Shown here one piece after another: positions 1 to 10,600 of a stretch of 64,000 bases of DNA. Origin of the DNA: Fragum whitleyi (Eukaryota > Mollusca > Bivalvia > Cardiida > Cardiidae); NCBI GenBank assembly GCA_948146395.1, contig OX411558.1:51097622-51161621 (forward strand), read 5' to 3'. The stretch's first letter is position 1. The number at the start of each line of letters is the position of its first letter. The position numbers and the translations under genes are program-made. The notes below the pieces were generated by a model. It ran no database searches, was not told the origin of the DNA, and saw only the letters and a program-made list of their open reading frames with translations.

Positions 1-516
1 TTTTGGGTCACAAAGGTCAAAGATCAAGGTCAAAGTCAATTTTTGTTCAATATTTGTTTCCGGACTCTAACTATAGAACCAAGTGACCTACAATCATAAA
101 ACTTTATTGAAATGTTGCTTATGATCTAAGGGAGTGCCCTATCGTTTTTGGGTCACATAGGTCAAAGGTCAAGGTCACAGTCAATTTTTGTTCAATTTTG
201 GTTTCCGGACTCTAACTCATGAACCAAGCTACCTAGATTCATGAAACTTTATGGAAATGTTTCTTATTACCCAAGGAAGTGCCCTATCATTTTTGAGTCA
301 CATAAGTCAAAGTTCAAGGTCGCAGTCAATTTTTTTTCAGTGTTCATTTCTTGAATCTAACTCAAAAAGCAAGCGACCTTGAATCATGATATTTTATGCA
401 AATGCTGCATATGACCTCAATATTTGATACAAACACATCCTGCACTAATAGCACTTGCATTCTGACAAAGTGCTTGTGGGTGGTATAAGTCCGCTCTGCG
501 ACAGTTCTAGTTATGT
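1..516 (+). repeat. GGTCA-rich interspersed element, right end
   Basis: About three subunits of roughly 145 bp, each with a GTTTCCGGACTCTAAC-like block, a CATGAAACTTTATG-like block and GGTCAAAGGTCAAGGTCA. The right end reads GTCCGCTCTGCGACAGTTCTAG. Further copies or relatives occur at 27681-28367, 44040-44499, 14372-14652 and 50850-50982, so this is a dispersed element whose left end is cut off by the window. The ORFs across it are not conserved as protein. It may bind nuclear receptors fortuitously (AGGTCA half-sites), but that is speculation. Confidence 0.8.
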
Positions 517-920
517 TAGGCTCAGAGTATAGATACATTACTTTGACATTCATTTTAGTGCAACTTAAACTGTTTTCGTAGGGCCAGCTTGCAGTCAGAG
601 AGACATACATTGTCACTATAATACATTGTATGCAAGTGAATGTGCTGTTGCTTTAGTGCATTAGTTTCTCTGCCTCATTTTGTCTTAACAAATATTTCTA
701 CATTTATGGATGAATGTATTTTGTAAAAAGTTGGCACAATTGTTTCCTACCATGAGTAGAAATGCCATTTAAGGTAACTGTGGACAGATAACATTGTCGA
801 ATTTATGACTTTGTTAAAATCTCACAATTGCTGAGATATATATATATATAGCTAACACGCAATAAAAAGGGTTTGAAGCCCGTTCATTTGATGTCATGAC
901 ATCATTAAGAAAAGTAAAAA
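517..920. other. Unassigned AT-rich intergenic or intronic sequence
   Basis: No gene, RNA or clear repeat is recognised. A short TA dinucleotide run lies near 836-850. Confidence 0.5.
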
Positions 921-2032
921 AAAAAAACTGTGTTGTTGGAGCTCATTGAAACCGTCTTGTTTAGATGATTTCATAAGATTTTTAAAGCTTTAACAATTTG
1001 TTCAGTCAAGCGAGTGAATCAGGCATTCAAGAACCTCTTGCTGAAATAATCAGTCTAGGTTTTGGTGGTGATCCAAGAGTATCACTATAACTGGCACTAA
1101 CTGTCACTATCTTATGATAAACAACATACATGACTTGACACAGGTAGATTGGTGTTGAATAATATTAATCATTAAATATTCCAATAAAATTGAAATGAAT
1201 CCTATTTTGTAAGTACTAATTGAAATCAGCAAGATGATTTCAATGAGTTCCAAAAACATAGGATTTTATTAAGCGTAAACAATTTATTCAGGCCAGCGAA
1301 GCGAATCAGGAACCTCTTGTTATTATAATCAGTCTAGGATTTGGTGGTGATCCAAGAGTATCACTCTAACTGGCACTAACTGTCACTATCTTATGATAAA
1401 CAACATACATGACTTTACACAGGTAGATTGGTGTTAAATAATATTTATTTATAAATATTCCAAGAAAATTGAAATAAAACCTATTTTGTAAGTACTAATT
1501 GAAATCATCTTTGTCAAGATGATTTCAATGAGTGCCAACAACATAGTTATTTTGTTCAAGAAAGCTTTAACAATATATTCAGGCCAGCTGAGCTATTCAG
1601 GCACTCAAGTGCCTCTTGTAATAATCAGGGTAGGTTTTGGTGGTGATCCAAGAGAATCACTCTAACTGGCACTTACTGTCACTATTTTATGATAAACAAC
1701 ATACATGACTTTACACAGGTAGATTGGTGTTAAATAATTTTTATTTATAAATATTCCAAGAAAATTGAAATAAAAATATTTCGTAAGTACTAATTGAAAT
1801 CATCTTTGTCAAGATGATTTCAATGAGTGCCAACAACATAGTTATTTTGTTTAAAAAAGCTTTAACAATATATTCAGGCCAGCTGAGCTATTCAGGCACT
1901 CAAGTGCTTCTTGTAATAATCAGTCTAGTTTTTGGTGGTGATCCAAGAGAATCACTCTAACTAGCAGTAACTGTCACTATTTTATGATAAACAACATACA
2001 TTGCTTACTACAGGTAGAGGGAAAAAAAATCA
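920..2032 (+). repeat. Tandem repeat, about 4 units of 280-300 bp
   Basis: A block containing GGTGGTGATCCAAGAG recurs near 1064, 1343, 1639 and 1934. It is followed each time by CTGGCACTAACTGTCACTAT, ATGATAAACAACATACATG and ACAGGTAGATTGGTGTT. Units differ by substitutions and small indels, and the last is truncated. No coding potential is conserved across units. It is either a decayed satellite or the internal array of a non-autonomous element. Confidence 0.8.
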
Positions 2033-2189
2033 AATTTTAGATTGATATATTTCACAAAAATTGCAATAAACCCTGTTTTGTTAGTTCTTCTTGAAATTGT
2101 CTCCAAAGACTCAAGCAAGATGTTTTCATGTCTCTGGGAGAAACACAATGGCTGAAACCCATTGCTATCAGATTCTTCTACTGGCTTCT

Positions 2190-2545
2190 CTGTCACTTTT
2201 TCAGTAACCAATTGGCTGATTTCAACCAAACTTGACAGAAATAATCCTTCGGTGACCCTTCCCAAAACTTATTCATTAAATTTGAATTGACCCCCAAATA
2301 TGGGTGTGGCAAGGTGTGGCAAATTTTGATCCAAAATACTTTACACATCCTCTCCTTTGTAATCAATTGTTGGATTTTAACCAAACTTAGCAGAAAAGTT
2401 CTTGTGTGACCTTAATCAAATTTGTACTTAAAATTTTGATTGACCCCTAAATTTGGTCATGGAAGAGCAGGGCTGTTTTTGATACTGAAAAATTTAAATA
2501 TCTTCTCCGTAGTGACCATTGAGAGGATTTCACCTAAATTTGGCA
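2190..2545 (+). repeat. Diverged tandem units with ATTGACCCCCAAATATGG block
   Basis: Two or three degenerate units carry 'AACCAATTGGCTGATTTCAA', 'ACTTGGCAGAA' and 'TTGACCCCCAAATATGGG'-like blocks. The same blocks occur in the element at 18290-18893, so both belong to a dispersed bivalve-type family whose internal units read like degenerate copies of one another. Confidence 0.55.
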
Positions 2546-2549
2546 GACC

Positions 2550-2830
2550 CATGAGTGAAAATAAATCTTTTATTGTTCACAAAATGAAATATCAATCAAT
2601 CTTACTCTCAAAACAATCAATCTATTTCTGTAATGCAAAGGCGAGACAAAATGTGAACATTTTAGGACAAATTTTCTTATTGTGCGTAATTTTGCACATG
2701 ATTGCTATGCAACGTCCATGATCACGTCACTTTTTTGGCCCCACTTAAATAACATCAAATATGGTGAAATAAAGTAAAGCTGGGTAAAAGTTTTTGATAT
2801 TTCACTGGTAAAGCAGTGAGTTTATCAATT
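2550..2830 (+). repeat. Interspersed repeat, inverted relative to 13257-13545
   Basis: Blocks including AAATGAAATATCAATC, GAGACAAAATGTGAACATTT and ATTGCTATGCAAC reappear in reverse complement and in matching order at 13257-13545. The two copies lie on either side of the giant exon in opposite orientation. No ORF is shared. The nature of the element is unknown. Confidence 0.65.
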
Positions 2831-2959
2831 GATAATCTACCATTATTTCTTGATGAACCACCAAAAACCATTGAAGAAAAGCATATTTATATATGGCTTG
2901 TCAGTTATGAAAGTCTGGTAGAAATTGCTGTTATCTGATTCCTGTTGATGGAATACTCA

Positions 2960-3315
2960 TGTGTTTTCTGAATTAACACTTTATCAGAGTTCCGAGATAT
3001 GAGGGGGAAAATGCAAGACTTGAACCTCTTTTACCTAAGGAAACTATGTTGTGGGTGTTCTCTTGACATGACAATTCAAAAAGCCCCCACAAAACAGGTT
3101 TGTTAATGAATTTGTGAAAAATGAAAAAAAAGAAAATGCTGATAGCTGATTCTCTTGATGGAACACGCATGTGTTTTCAGAATTAGCTTTTTATTACAAG
3201 AAGGGGGACATACCAGTCTAAAATTTTATTTCTCAATTTAACCCTATGTTGTGGGTACTCTTTTGAATTGTCTTAATGAGACAATTCAAATAAGCACCAG
3301 CAGAAAGGGTTTATG
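2960..3315. repeat. Two copies of the GTGGGTACTCATTTGAATTG foldback family
   Basis: Each copy is a decayed palindrome built around TATGTTGTGGGT and a GAATTGTC/GACAATTC core. Better preserved members lie at 6527-6640, 14100-14260, 23845-23925, 25480-26110, 41487-41570 and 50400-50475. Confidence 0.6.
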
Positions 3316-3599
3316 TAATAATTTATTCAGCATGAAAAGAATTCCATCAAAAGCAACATATTCAACCAAAGGGTACATTAAGAATGAAGGAAGCTTATGA
3401 TCCTTTGGTTCAATAGTGATCTATCTGATCAGAGTCTTTTATTTGGAGCACATTTGAAATTTTGGAATTGATTCAAACCAAGGGAAGTGATTTTCCAGGA
3501 AGAAAGTTATTCATATTACTTGTTTAATGTTGTTAATTGGTGAAGGTAGATACACGGTTATCTACCTTAAATCATAAAAAAGTATATGTGTGGTTCTTA

Positions 3600-3925
3600 A
3601 GAAATTGTCTAGCTTGTGTGCAGGGATGTGGAAATACAGAGTTTCTCCACTTGTCCCTGGACAAGTAAGAGCTGATTTCTTACTTGTTCTGGATCAAAAT
3701 GAAATTGTCCACAAAAAAGTAGGAAGATAAATATTGAGAAAATATTGTTTTTATTGAAGAAAAAGCTGTACCCAGCATTTTCTTCATAAAAGTCAATGTT
3801 TTCTTCCCTTTGACACAAACAAAAGGATGACTTTCTTCAAGATTATTTTAGTACTGTTTCAAGATTTGCTTTGGTATTTACTAGTCCACGGACAAGTGGC
3901 CAAGAAAAAATGTACAAGCTTGTTG
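3600..3925 (+). repeat. Interspersed repeat with GGACAAGTGG ends
   Basis: Contains TTCTCCACTTGTCCCTGGACAAG, CCCAGCATTTTCTTCAT and TAGTCCACGGACAAGTGGCC blocks. The right half is homologous to 61870-62430 and an inverted portion occurs at 28370-28530. This copy preserves the empty site for the insertion found at 61918-62229. Confidence 0.7.
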
Positions 3926-3929
3926 GCTT

Positions 3930-4965
3930 TATTAAAGTCTTTAAGGTGGAATGATACACAATCAATATAACAGAAATAATTATAATACTTTGTTGTTTAA
4001 CGGTAAGTTGAGTTATGTGTGGGTGTCAAGATATAATCTGCTTGCTTGTGAGGAAATCCTGGGAAAAACTTTTCTATTACATGTATGTTAAGGTTCTTTA
4101 AGGTGGCATGATACACAATCAATATTATAGAAATATTGATAATGTGTTGTAAAGAGGTAAAGGTAGAGACATGGTTATCTACCTTACATCAATGAGTTAT
4201 GTGTGGGTGTCAAGATATTGTCTGTTAGCTTGTGTGGAAAAACCTAGGAAAAACATGTCTATTACATTTATGTTAAAGGTTTAAGGCAGTTTTCATACAC
4301 AATCAATATTACAGAAATATTGATAAAGTCTTGTAAAGGTTAAATACATGGTTATCTTCCTTACATCATTGAGGTAGGTGTCAAGATATTGTCTGGTAGC
4401 TTGTGTGAAATTCTTGGGGACAAACGTGTCTCATATTAAAGTTCTTTAAGGCGGCATTACACACAATCAATATTACAGAAAGAATTATAATACTTTGTTG
4501 TAAAGAGGTTAAGGTAGAGACATGGTTATCTACCTTACATCATTGAGGTATGTGTTGGTGTCAAGATATTGTCTGTTAGCTTGTGTGGAAAAACTTGCGA
4601 ACAAACATGTCTGTTATGTTAAAGGTCTTTAAGGTGGTATGATACACAACCATTATTACTGAAATAATTATAATACTTTGTTGTAAAGAGGTAAAGGTAG
4701 AAACATTTTAGAGTGGGTGTCAAGATATTGTCTGCTAGCTTGTGTGGAAATACTGGAGAACAAACATGTCTGTTACATGTATGTTCAATGTCTTTAAGAC
4801 AGTTTGATACACAATCAATATTATAGAAATATTGATAATTTGTTGTAAAGAAGTTAAGGTTAAATACATGGTTATCTACCTTACATCATTGAGTTATGTG
4901 TGGGTGTCAAGACATTGTCTGCTAGCTTGTGTGGAAATACGTGAGAACAAACAAGTTTGTTATGT
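3930..4965 (+). repeat. Tandem repeat, about 6 units of 155-190 bp
   Basis: Units contain GATACACAATCAATATTACAG (recurring near 3954, 4110, 4299, 4460, 4640 and 4808), ACTTTGTTGTAAAGAGG, the small foldback GGTAGAGACATGGTTATCTACC, and GTGGGTGTCAAGATATTGTC. Units vary by indels and no reading frame is maintained. The foldback in each unit gives the array a regular hairpin spacing. Confidence 0.8.
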
Positions 4966-5068
4966 TGTAATTCTCTAAGCATACATAGGCTTGGATTGGC
5001 ATCTGTCCAACTGATCTGATATTATTATAAAACGAGCAAAATTCAGCTAATAGAAAATGTAGTTTGTG

Positions 5069-5305
5069 CCTGTGTGTGAGATTTCCACCAATTTCAAATA
5101 TACACAAAGCAGATACTCTTACCAGCCTGCACATCTGCACAATCTGAACAGAGTCTTCGTTATGCCTTTAGTACATAGAAATGGTCTCCAAGTATCTGTA
5201 GACCTCAGGTAACTTTATGTTTACAGTATGTGGTTGTCAACACTACTCAATGGTTGCATCTCACTAACATGGCAAATTTTTGGAAATGTCATACACATGC
5301 TCATT
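5069..5305. mobile_element. GCCTGTGTGTGAGATTTCC-ended MITE
   Basis: The left end GTGCCTGTGTGTGAGATTTCC and the right end GGAAATGTCATACACATGCTC form imperfect inverted termini about 235 bp apart. Family members lie at 12702-12946, 13661-13906 and 30790-31258. No transposase is present. The superfamily is not clear. Confidence 0.65.
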
Positions 5306-5541
5306 ACTCTGACTCGCTGATAAATGGTCAGTTTTTGAGAAATTGGAAATAATCTAATTGCTGGGCTTGTGCTACCTTTTTCAAATTCAGGAGTCATAGA
5401 GCCCTTGTCTACAAATTTCTAGGGATCAAACTTCTGTTAGACATCAAAACTATGAAAAAACTGGATAATAAGGAACTTTTGGTTAGAAATCATGAATGTA
5501 TTATGTTTAAGGTCTTACATGTCTTTCATTTCTCTTTTCAG

Positions 5542-5670
5542 TTTAAACGAAAGAGCCCTTGCCAGACCTGCAGACCATGATGCCCCCAGTGAGAGGCCCA
5601 GACCCCTACCAGATTCTGAAGAATTACAGAGGGGTCATGTATCAGACCAACCTGGCAACACCGAAGATAG
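5542..5670 (+). CDS. Exon 1 (first visible) of the supervillin-like gene
   Basis: Internal exon of 129 nt encoding about 43 residues, LNERALARPADHDAPSERPR onward, rich in Pro, Glu, Arg and Asp and probably disordered. The acceptor TTTCTCTTTTCAG precedes it and the donor GATAG|GTATGT follows. It begins with the last base of a codon and ends with two bases, AG, which combine with the first G of the exon at 7604 to give Arg, so the frame continues without a stop. The exon is symmetrical (2-2), so skipping it or adding copies keeps the frame. Its 3' two thirds, from about 5591, is the first unit of a tandem array described separately. No upstream exon was identified, and the protein N terminus is probably outside the window. 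Exon assignment rests on splice sites and phase only. Confidence 0.6.
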
Positions 5671-6260
5671 GTATGTCTAAATTTGGTAAAGAATATTATA
5701 GATTGAAAGGACCAGACCACAACCAGATTTGGATGAATTACAGAGGGGTCATGTGTCAGACTTACCTTGCAACACAGAAGATAGGTACCTCTAGATTTAG
5801 TGAAGAATATTATAGAGTGAGTAAAAGGCCCAGACCACAATAGATTGGAGGGGCCTGACCCCAACTAGATTATGAAGAATTACGGAGGGGTCATGTGTCA
5901 GACCAACCTGGCAACACAGAAGATAGGTACGTCTAAATAAAGTAAAGAATATTATAGAGTGGTGGGCCCAGACCCCTACCAGAATCTGAAGAATTACGGA
6001 GGGGTAATGTGTCGGATCAACCTGGTAACACAGATGATAGGTAAGCAATCATTGAATAAAGATTTCCCTGAGTAAGAGGCCTCAACCCCTAACAGATTCA
6101 GCTGTTATAGTGAGCAGTTGTCTGTCGGGCCAACCTAGAAATAATGAAGATACACAAAATTTATTAAAGAATGTTATGGAGTGAGGGGCCGTGGCCCTTA
6201 CCAACCTGGCAATACAGAAGTTTGGTGAGTGAACGTTGTGTAAAGAATGTCTTGGAGTGA
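5591..6260 (+). repeat. Tandem array of exon-1-derived units with retained splice donors
   Basis: The 3' part of exon 1 plus the first 35-40 bases of intron recur about five times, with a shortened sixth unit. The GAATTACAGAGGGGTCATG block starts at 5621, 5735, 5877 and 5991, so spacing is 114, 142 and 114 bp, and a diverged fifth unit follows near 6080-6160. The donor GATAG|GT is kept at 5671, 5785, 5927 and 6041, the last as the strong form GTAAGC, but is lost in unit 5. Units 2 and 4 stay open in the exon frame; unit 3 has a TGA caused by an Arg codon change. Copies lack a good polypyrimidine tract. Confidence 0.8.
5960..6040 (+). other. Candidate cassette exon (array unit 4)
   Basis: With acceptor AG at 5958-5959 and donor G|GTAAGC at 6041, this 81-nt segment starts and ends in the same phases as exon 1 (one base in, two bases out). 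It encodes a 27-residue open variant of the exon 1 peptide, GGPRPLPESEELRRGNVSDQ onward. Inclusion would not break the frame into exon 2. Against it, the acceptor lacks a pyrimidine tract. It could equally be a decaying duplicate. No expression evidence is available. Confidence 0.25.
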
Positions 6261-6399
6261 TATCATCTATTTCTATCATTAAAAGACTAGACATTGTGAG
6301 AGGACTCTAGTATATCAAATTAATTAGCTTGAAACTTGGAATATAAGTTAATTTGTTTGAAAAGAAAATAATCTTTTTTTCTAGGGGATACATTTTAAT

Positions 6400-6612
6400 A
6401 CCTTTAAAAAATTAGAGCTCCTTTTCTGAATTTTAGCCACTATCCATTATCAAATGGCAGAGCTACAGATAGAGGGGGTAAAAATTCAAAATAAAATAAT
6501 TTTAACTGTACTTGCACATATCCTATATTGTGGATACTCATTGGAATCGTCTCAATGAGATGATTCAAATGAGTACCCACATTATAGGGTTTCAATGAGA
6601 AATAAAGATTTT
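6400..6612. repeat. GTGGGTACTCATTTGAATTG foldback element
   Basis: The core near 6527-6592 is an almost perfect palindrome (TATTGTGGATACTCATTGGA against TTCAAATGAGTACCCACATT). The flanks carry AGAGCTACAGATAGAGGGGG and TTCAATGAGAAATAAAGATT, which recur around other family members such as 14100-14260. Confidence 0.65.
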
Positions 6613-6618
6613 AGACGG

Positions 6619-6880
6619 ATTGAATGGAGTTTAACACAACATTTTTTCAGTTATATCAAGGGGGCTGGAGCACCTAACAATTGTTTCCTGGTATTTCTCT
6701 CACCAGAACAACCACCACATCCTTTCCTAGCCTCTAGCTGCTATCTCACATAGATCTATGATTATCAACCCATTGGTGAGAGACAAACAGTCAGAAAGAA
6801 TGAGTGCTGCCATCGGGGATCGAACCCGGGACCTCTAGATTGACAGTGTGATGCGCTACCAATTGGGCTATGAAGGCGGC
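6619..6880 (-). mobile_element. tRNA-derived SINE, full-length
   Basis: On the minus strand the copy starts with a tRNA-like head: GCCGCC pairs with GGCGGC as an acceptor-like stem, the A-box-like TAGCCCAATTGGTAGCGC follows, and GGTTCGATCCC is the B box. The body contains CTGGAGGCTAGGAAAGG-like and CAGGAAACAATTG-like blocks, and the tail reads TTAAACTCCATTCAATC. The anticodon position reads GTC in related copies. This is a retroposed SINE and not a working tRNA gene, because the same sequence with its body is dispersed through the window. Confidence 0.85.
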
Positions 6881-6899
6881 TCCTTTGGCATCCACAGGC

Positions 6900-7603
6900 G
6901 TTGGTCTTATTCGGCATCAGTGATTGCCTCAAGTTGGCCTGGGGATGGACAGTGTTTATTCTAGGCAGGGGAATTGGTGGATTGCCTCACTTTTTTCAAA
7001 GATTCCCCATATTTTCTAGATTTGTGGAGATTTTTTTTACTATGAACAAAGAGTATGGAATACTAGTTATTTTTTGATTGCTTCAATTTTGTGCTGAAAT
7101 CCCCCACAGTTAGGAAATCCTAGAGTAAACCCTGGATGGAAGTAAAAGTTTTCTTGACCCCCTTTAATTTTAGAAGGTTAAAACATCACAATTATCTGCT
7201 CTAAAAGTTCTCAACATTCCTCAAAACAAAAATGAATTAGGAAACTGTGGAAAAAGCAGGAATTGCTTAGGACAATTTTTGCATTTCCAACTATGTTTTC
7301 TACTAAAAAAAAAGTATAAGAATTCATCATCTTTTAATGTATCCTGTAAAGTCTTTCAATTTTGCTCTGTCTAAATGTTCTTTATTTTGTAATAGGTTAA
7401 GATTTGTTCATAAAAAATTGAATTTTCGACTGTAAAAATCTCACTTTTACCTTTTTCTCTTATATGGCTTTTCATGTGGAACTTCTTTCACTTTTGACCA
7501 GTCTACTGGGTATGGATTAAGTTTTTTGTAGAGCATAGATTGAACATTTGATAAATAAGAGTTCAAAGAGAAAAAATCTGGTGAGTTACCTTTACTTTTT
7601 CAG
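6900..7603. other. Rest of intron 1
   Basis: AT-rich, without a recognised element. It ends in a good acceptor, CTTTACTTTTTCAG, at 7590-7603. Confidence 0.6.
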
Positions 7604-10600
7604 GGCTCTTTTCCATGCTCTAAAGAGTCGTTACCAAGAGAGTACAGAGAGGTCAACTAACGATCCTGGTGCAAGGACACCTTTTTCGACTTGGCGAAGG
7701 AGTGGCAATTTTGAGGATGCATCATCATCGAGAGGTCAGGATAACGGGAGAGATAATGTGCCATCAACTCAGGAGAAAAGAGACAGTTTAAAACGAAATT
7801 CCCGTTACGATGACACAACAAATGTAAAAGGTCAAGGTGAAAACATGTCTGTTGTGACGAAAGAACAGGTTGACCAAAACCCTGATGACCTTATTTACAA
7901 CTTTCGTAAAGCCCTCCATCGTCACCGATTTTCGGAAAATGAGAAAAATGATTCTAATAGACTATCGGGAACCGTATCAGATAGCACGAATGTTACTATG
8001 GAAGAAGAAAGTGTTACAGAAAAATTGGAAAGACTAAAAGCAGCTAAGGCTAGAATTGAAGAACGTAAAAAATCAGAGCAAGTTAAATCTGCTAGTTTTG
8101 CTACTGAATTTAAGGTAGAACCTAATGTTTCAAATGCTGAAAAAACTGATAAAGAAAAAGATAACCATGAAAGTAAAATTACGGAGCAATCATCTACAAA
8201 GTCTATCAGACTGTCTCGTCAAAAACTGGTATCTGATGATCTCAAAGCTAAATATATTGAGAGTAAAAAAGAGGAGAGAGAGAAAACTCCTGAACAATCA
8301 CAGTCCGATAAAACAGATTCTCTCAGCAAGAAAAGATCAAATCGTAAAAGTAAACATAAAGAACATATGGAATACTGGTCGAAAGATGACAGTAAATCAA
8401 AAACAGAAAGAGACAATGTGCCATCTGCAGAGGAAATGTTGCTTGGAACAACATCAATGGCAGTAACTGAAAAATCTTCCTCTTTACAAAGAAAACAAGA
8501 CACAAGTGACAATCCTTTTCAGTTCTGTGCTGACTATTCTTCTAAGTCATCTAAACAATCTCAAGATAGTTTAAAACCATCTGTATCTCCTTCTATATCT
8601 AGGAAACTTGAGAAAGTTTCTAAAACTGTTTCTGATGAATCTACTAAAGAAACTCACAAAGTGCAACAACAAAGTGAACAAAGTGAAAGAATGAAATCAG
8701 ATAAAACTAGAAAATATAAAAAATATACTAAAGCAAAATCTCATGAACTAGGTGCTCTGTCTAGTTGTGTTAAAGCTGAGCAGCCAAAGCCGGAAACTAA
8801 AGATGATTTAGCTGTGAGCCCTGGCATGGATGAACTATCAAGACTGGAGAGAATTGCTAAATACAAAGAAGAAAGGCGGAAACAACTTGCTACAATTTCC
8901 AGTAAGTTTAGTAACGAGGGTGGTAAGGATCTTCCCTCACTCTTCCTTGCTGGAACGTCTACGCAAGACAGTGACTCTTCACTAGGGAGATCTAAAAGTT
9001 TGAAAGTTGATGCTGAGAGACGATCGCCCTCACCACATGGTTCAGTGTCTAGATCCAAAAGTTTGAAACAAGACAGACATATAGAGCTGCATGAGGTGGA
9101 TGACACCTCCCCTGTTGTTGTGTCCAAAATGAGTGGTTTAAAATTGGCAGAAATAGGCAGTGGCCAAGTTAAGGACAGTTCAGATATATCTGAGCCTCAG
9201 TATAATACTGACAATATTATTGATAAACTACAGGCACTCAGAAAGCTAAGGGAAGAACATTTAAAGAAATCTGGTATGACTGTTGAAGAGCTAAAGTCTA
9301 AACGTTCTTCCCGTGAAGAACAAGATTATGATAAATCATCACGAGGCAGTTCCGTTGAAAGTTTCGGTGTGTCGAGGACTCTTCTAGCTGACCGAGTGTT
9401 TGAAGGTAAAGAGAAACAGGATAGACCACCTTCAAGGGAGAGAAATAGGTCAAATTCAAGAGAGAAAAATGTGGAGGTTCGGCATAGTTTCAAAGCAAAA
9501 GACAGGGACTCAATCCCTGAATCAGAATCGGACAGAACTACAGACATGTCTGATGCTGATAGTGATATTCATGTTCGTGTGAAACCAAGAAAAAATTTTC
9601 AGGACAAATTCGGTAAAGATTCTGAAAATTCGAACCAAAGTATGTTTGAATTTAGTACAGTTTATGCAAAAAAGGATGATAGCATTAAAGAAAAGAAAGA
9701 TTTAAGTAAACATATTAAGACTATCCCTGAGATAAGTGATGAAAAGAGCAGTGACTCAGGGAGAGAAAGCGTGGATTCTTCTGGAAGGGTCAGGAGAAAA
9801 CTACCTTCTATTGAAGATGTTTTAGGGGCAAAAACTCTTGATGTTGAAAAAAGGGATTATAGTCGTGAAATTATGTCCCCTGACAATAGGAGTATTAGTG
9901 ATTCCAGTGAGTATGAATTAACTAAGGATAACATATCACATCTTAGTGCTGCAGAGATAGAGAGACGTAAAATAGCCAGCAATATTCAAAAAGCAAAATC
10001 TAGATTCAAAAGTGACGATTCTGAATTTGATGCAAGTAGATTTGAATTTACAAGTTCTTTTCCGAATAAATCAACAGAGGTCATTAAAGTTAAAACTGCA
10101 AGTCTTGATCGTAATGTGAAATTACATGATTATGTTGAACCAGACCAGTCTGGTGACTCAAATACAAATGCTGTTAGTGATAAAATTACCGCCAAAGGTC
10201 TAGATCTGGCAAAATCCGGTGAAACTCAAAGTGAACCTAAGAAAGATAAAAAAGTAAAAGAACAAAAGTATGGTGGGGGTGGTTTCGAATTGGGCATGTC
10301 ATATTCTAAAAAATCAGAGAAACTTGACAAAGAAAAGGTGGAAAAAGTTGAAGAAGAACAAGTTTCAATTGAACCTCAAAAAGAATCTGCTTCTGTTAAA
10401 CACAAACCTGAGGTTAAGAAATATGGGGGTGGTGGTTTTGATCTAGGTACATCTTTTAGTCCAAAACCTGTAGAAACAAGATTACAGAAAACAAGAAAAG
10501 ATGATAGTAATGAAGATGTAAAAGAGAAATTACAAGACAAAACGGAATTGCCAAAACAAAAACAAGCAAAATATGGTGGAGAAGCTTTAGAAATTGGAAC

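Noticed and set aside
920..2032. CRISPR-like or other regularly interspaced array
   Set aside because: Units of about 290 bp are fully repetitive, without unique spacers, in animal DNA.
5538..6048. Minus-strand ORFs with repeated HDPSVILxNLVGV
   Set aside because: They are the antisense of the exon-1-derived tandem array.
6800..6880. Functional tRNA gene on the minus strand
   Set aside because: The tRNA-like fold is the head of a SINE whose body follows at once, and the same head and body recur many times. The anticodon stem is imperfect.
7548..7603. ATG at 7548 as the start of the large protein
   Set aside because: It is intron sequence: a clear acceptor lies at 7601-7603, and the frame from exon 1 joins there with matching phase.
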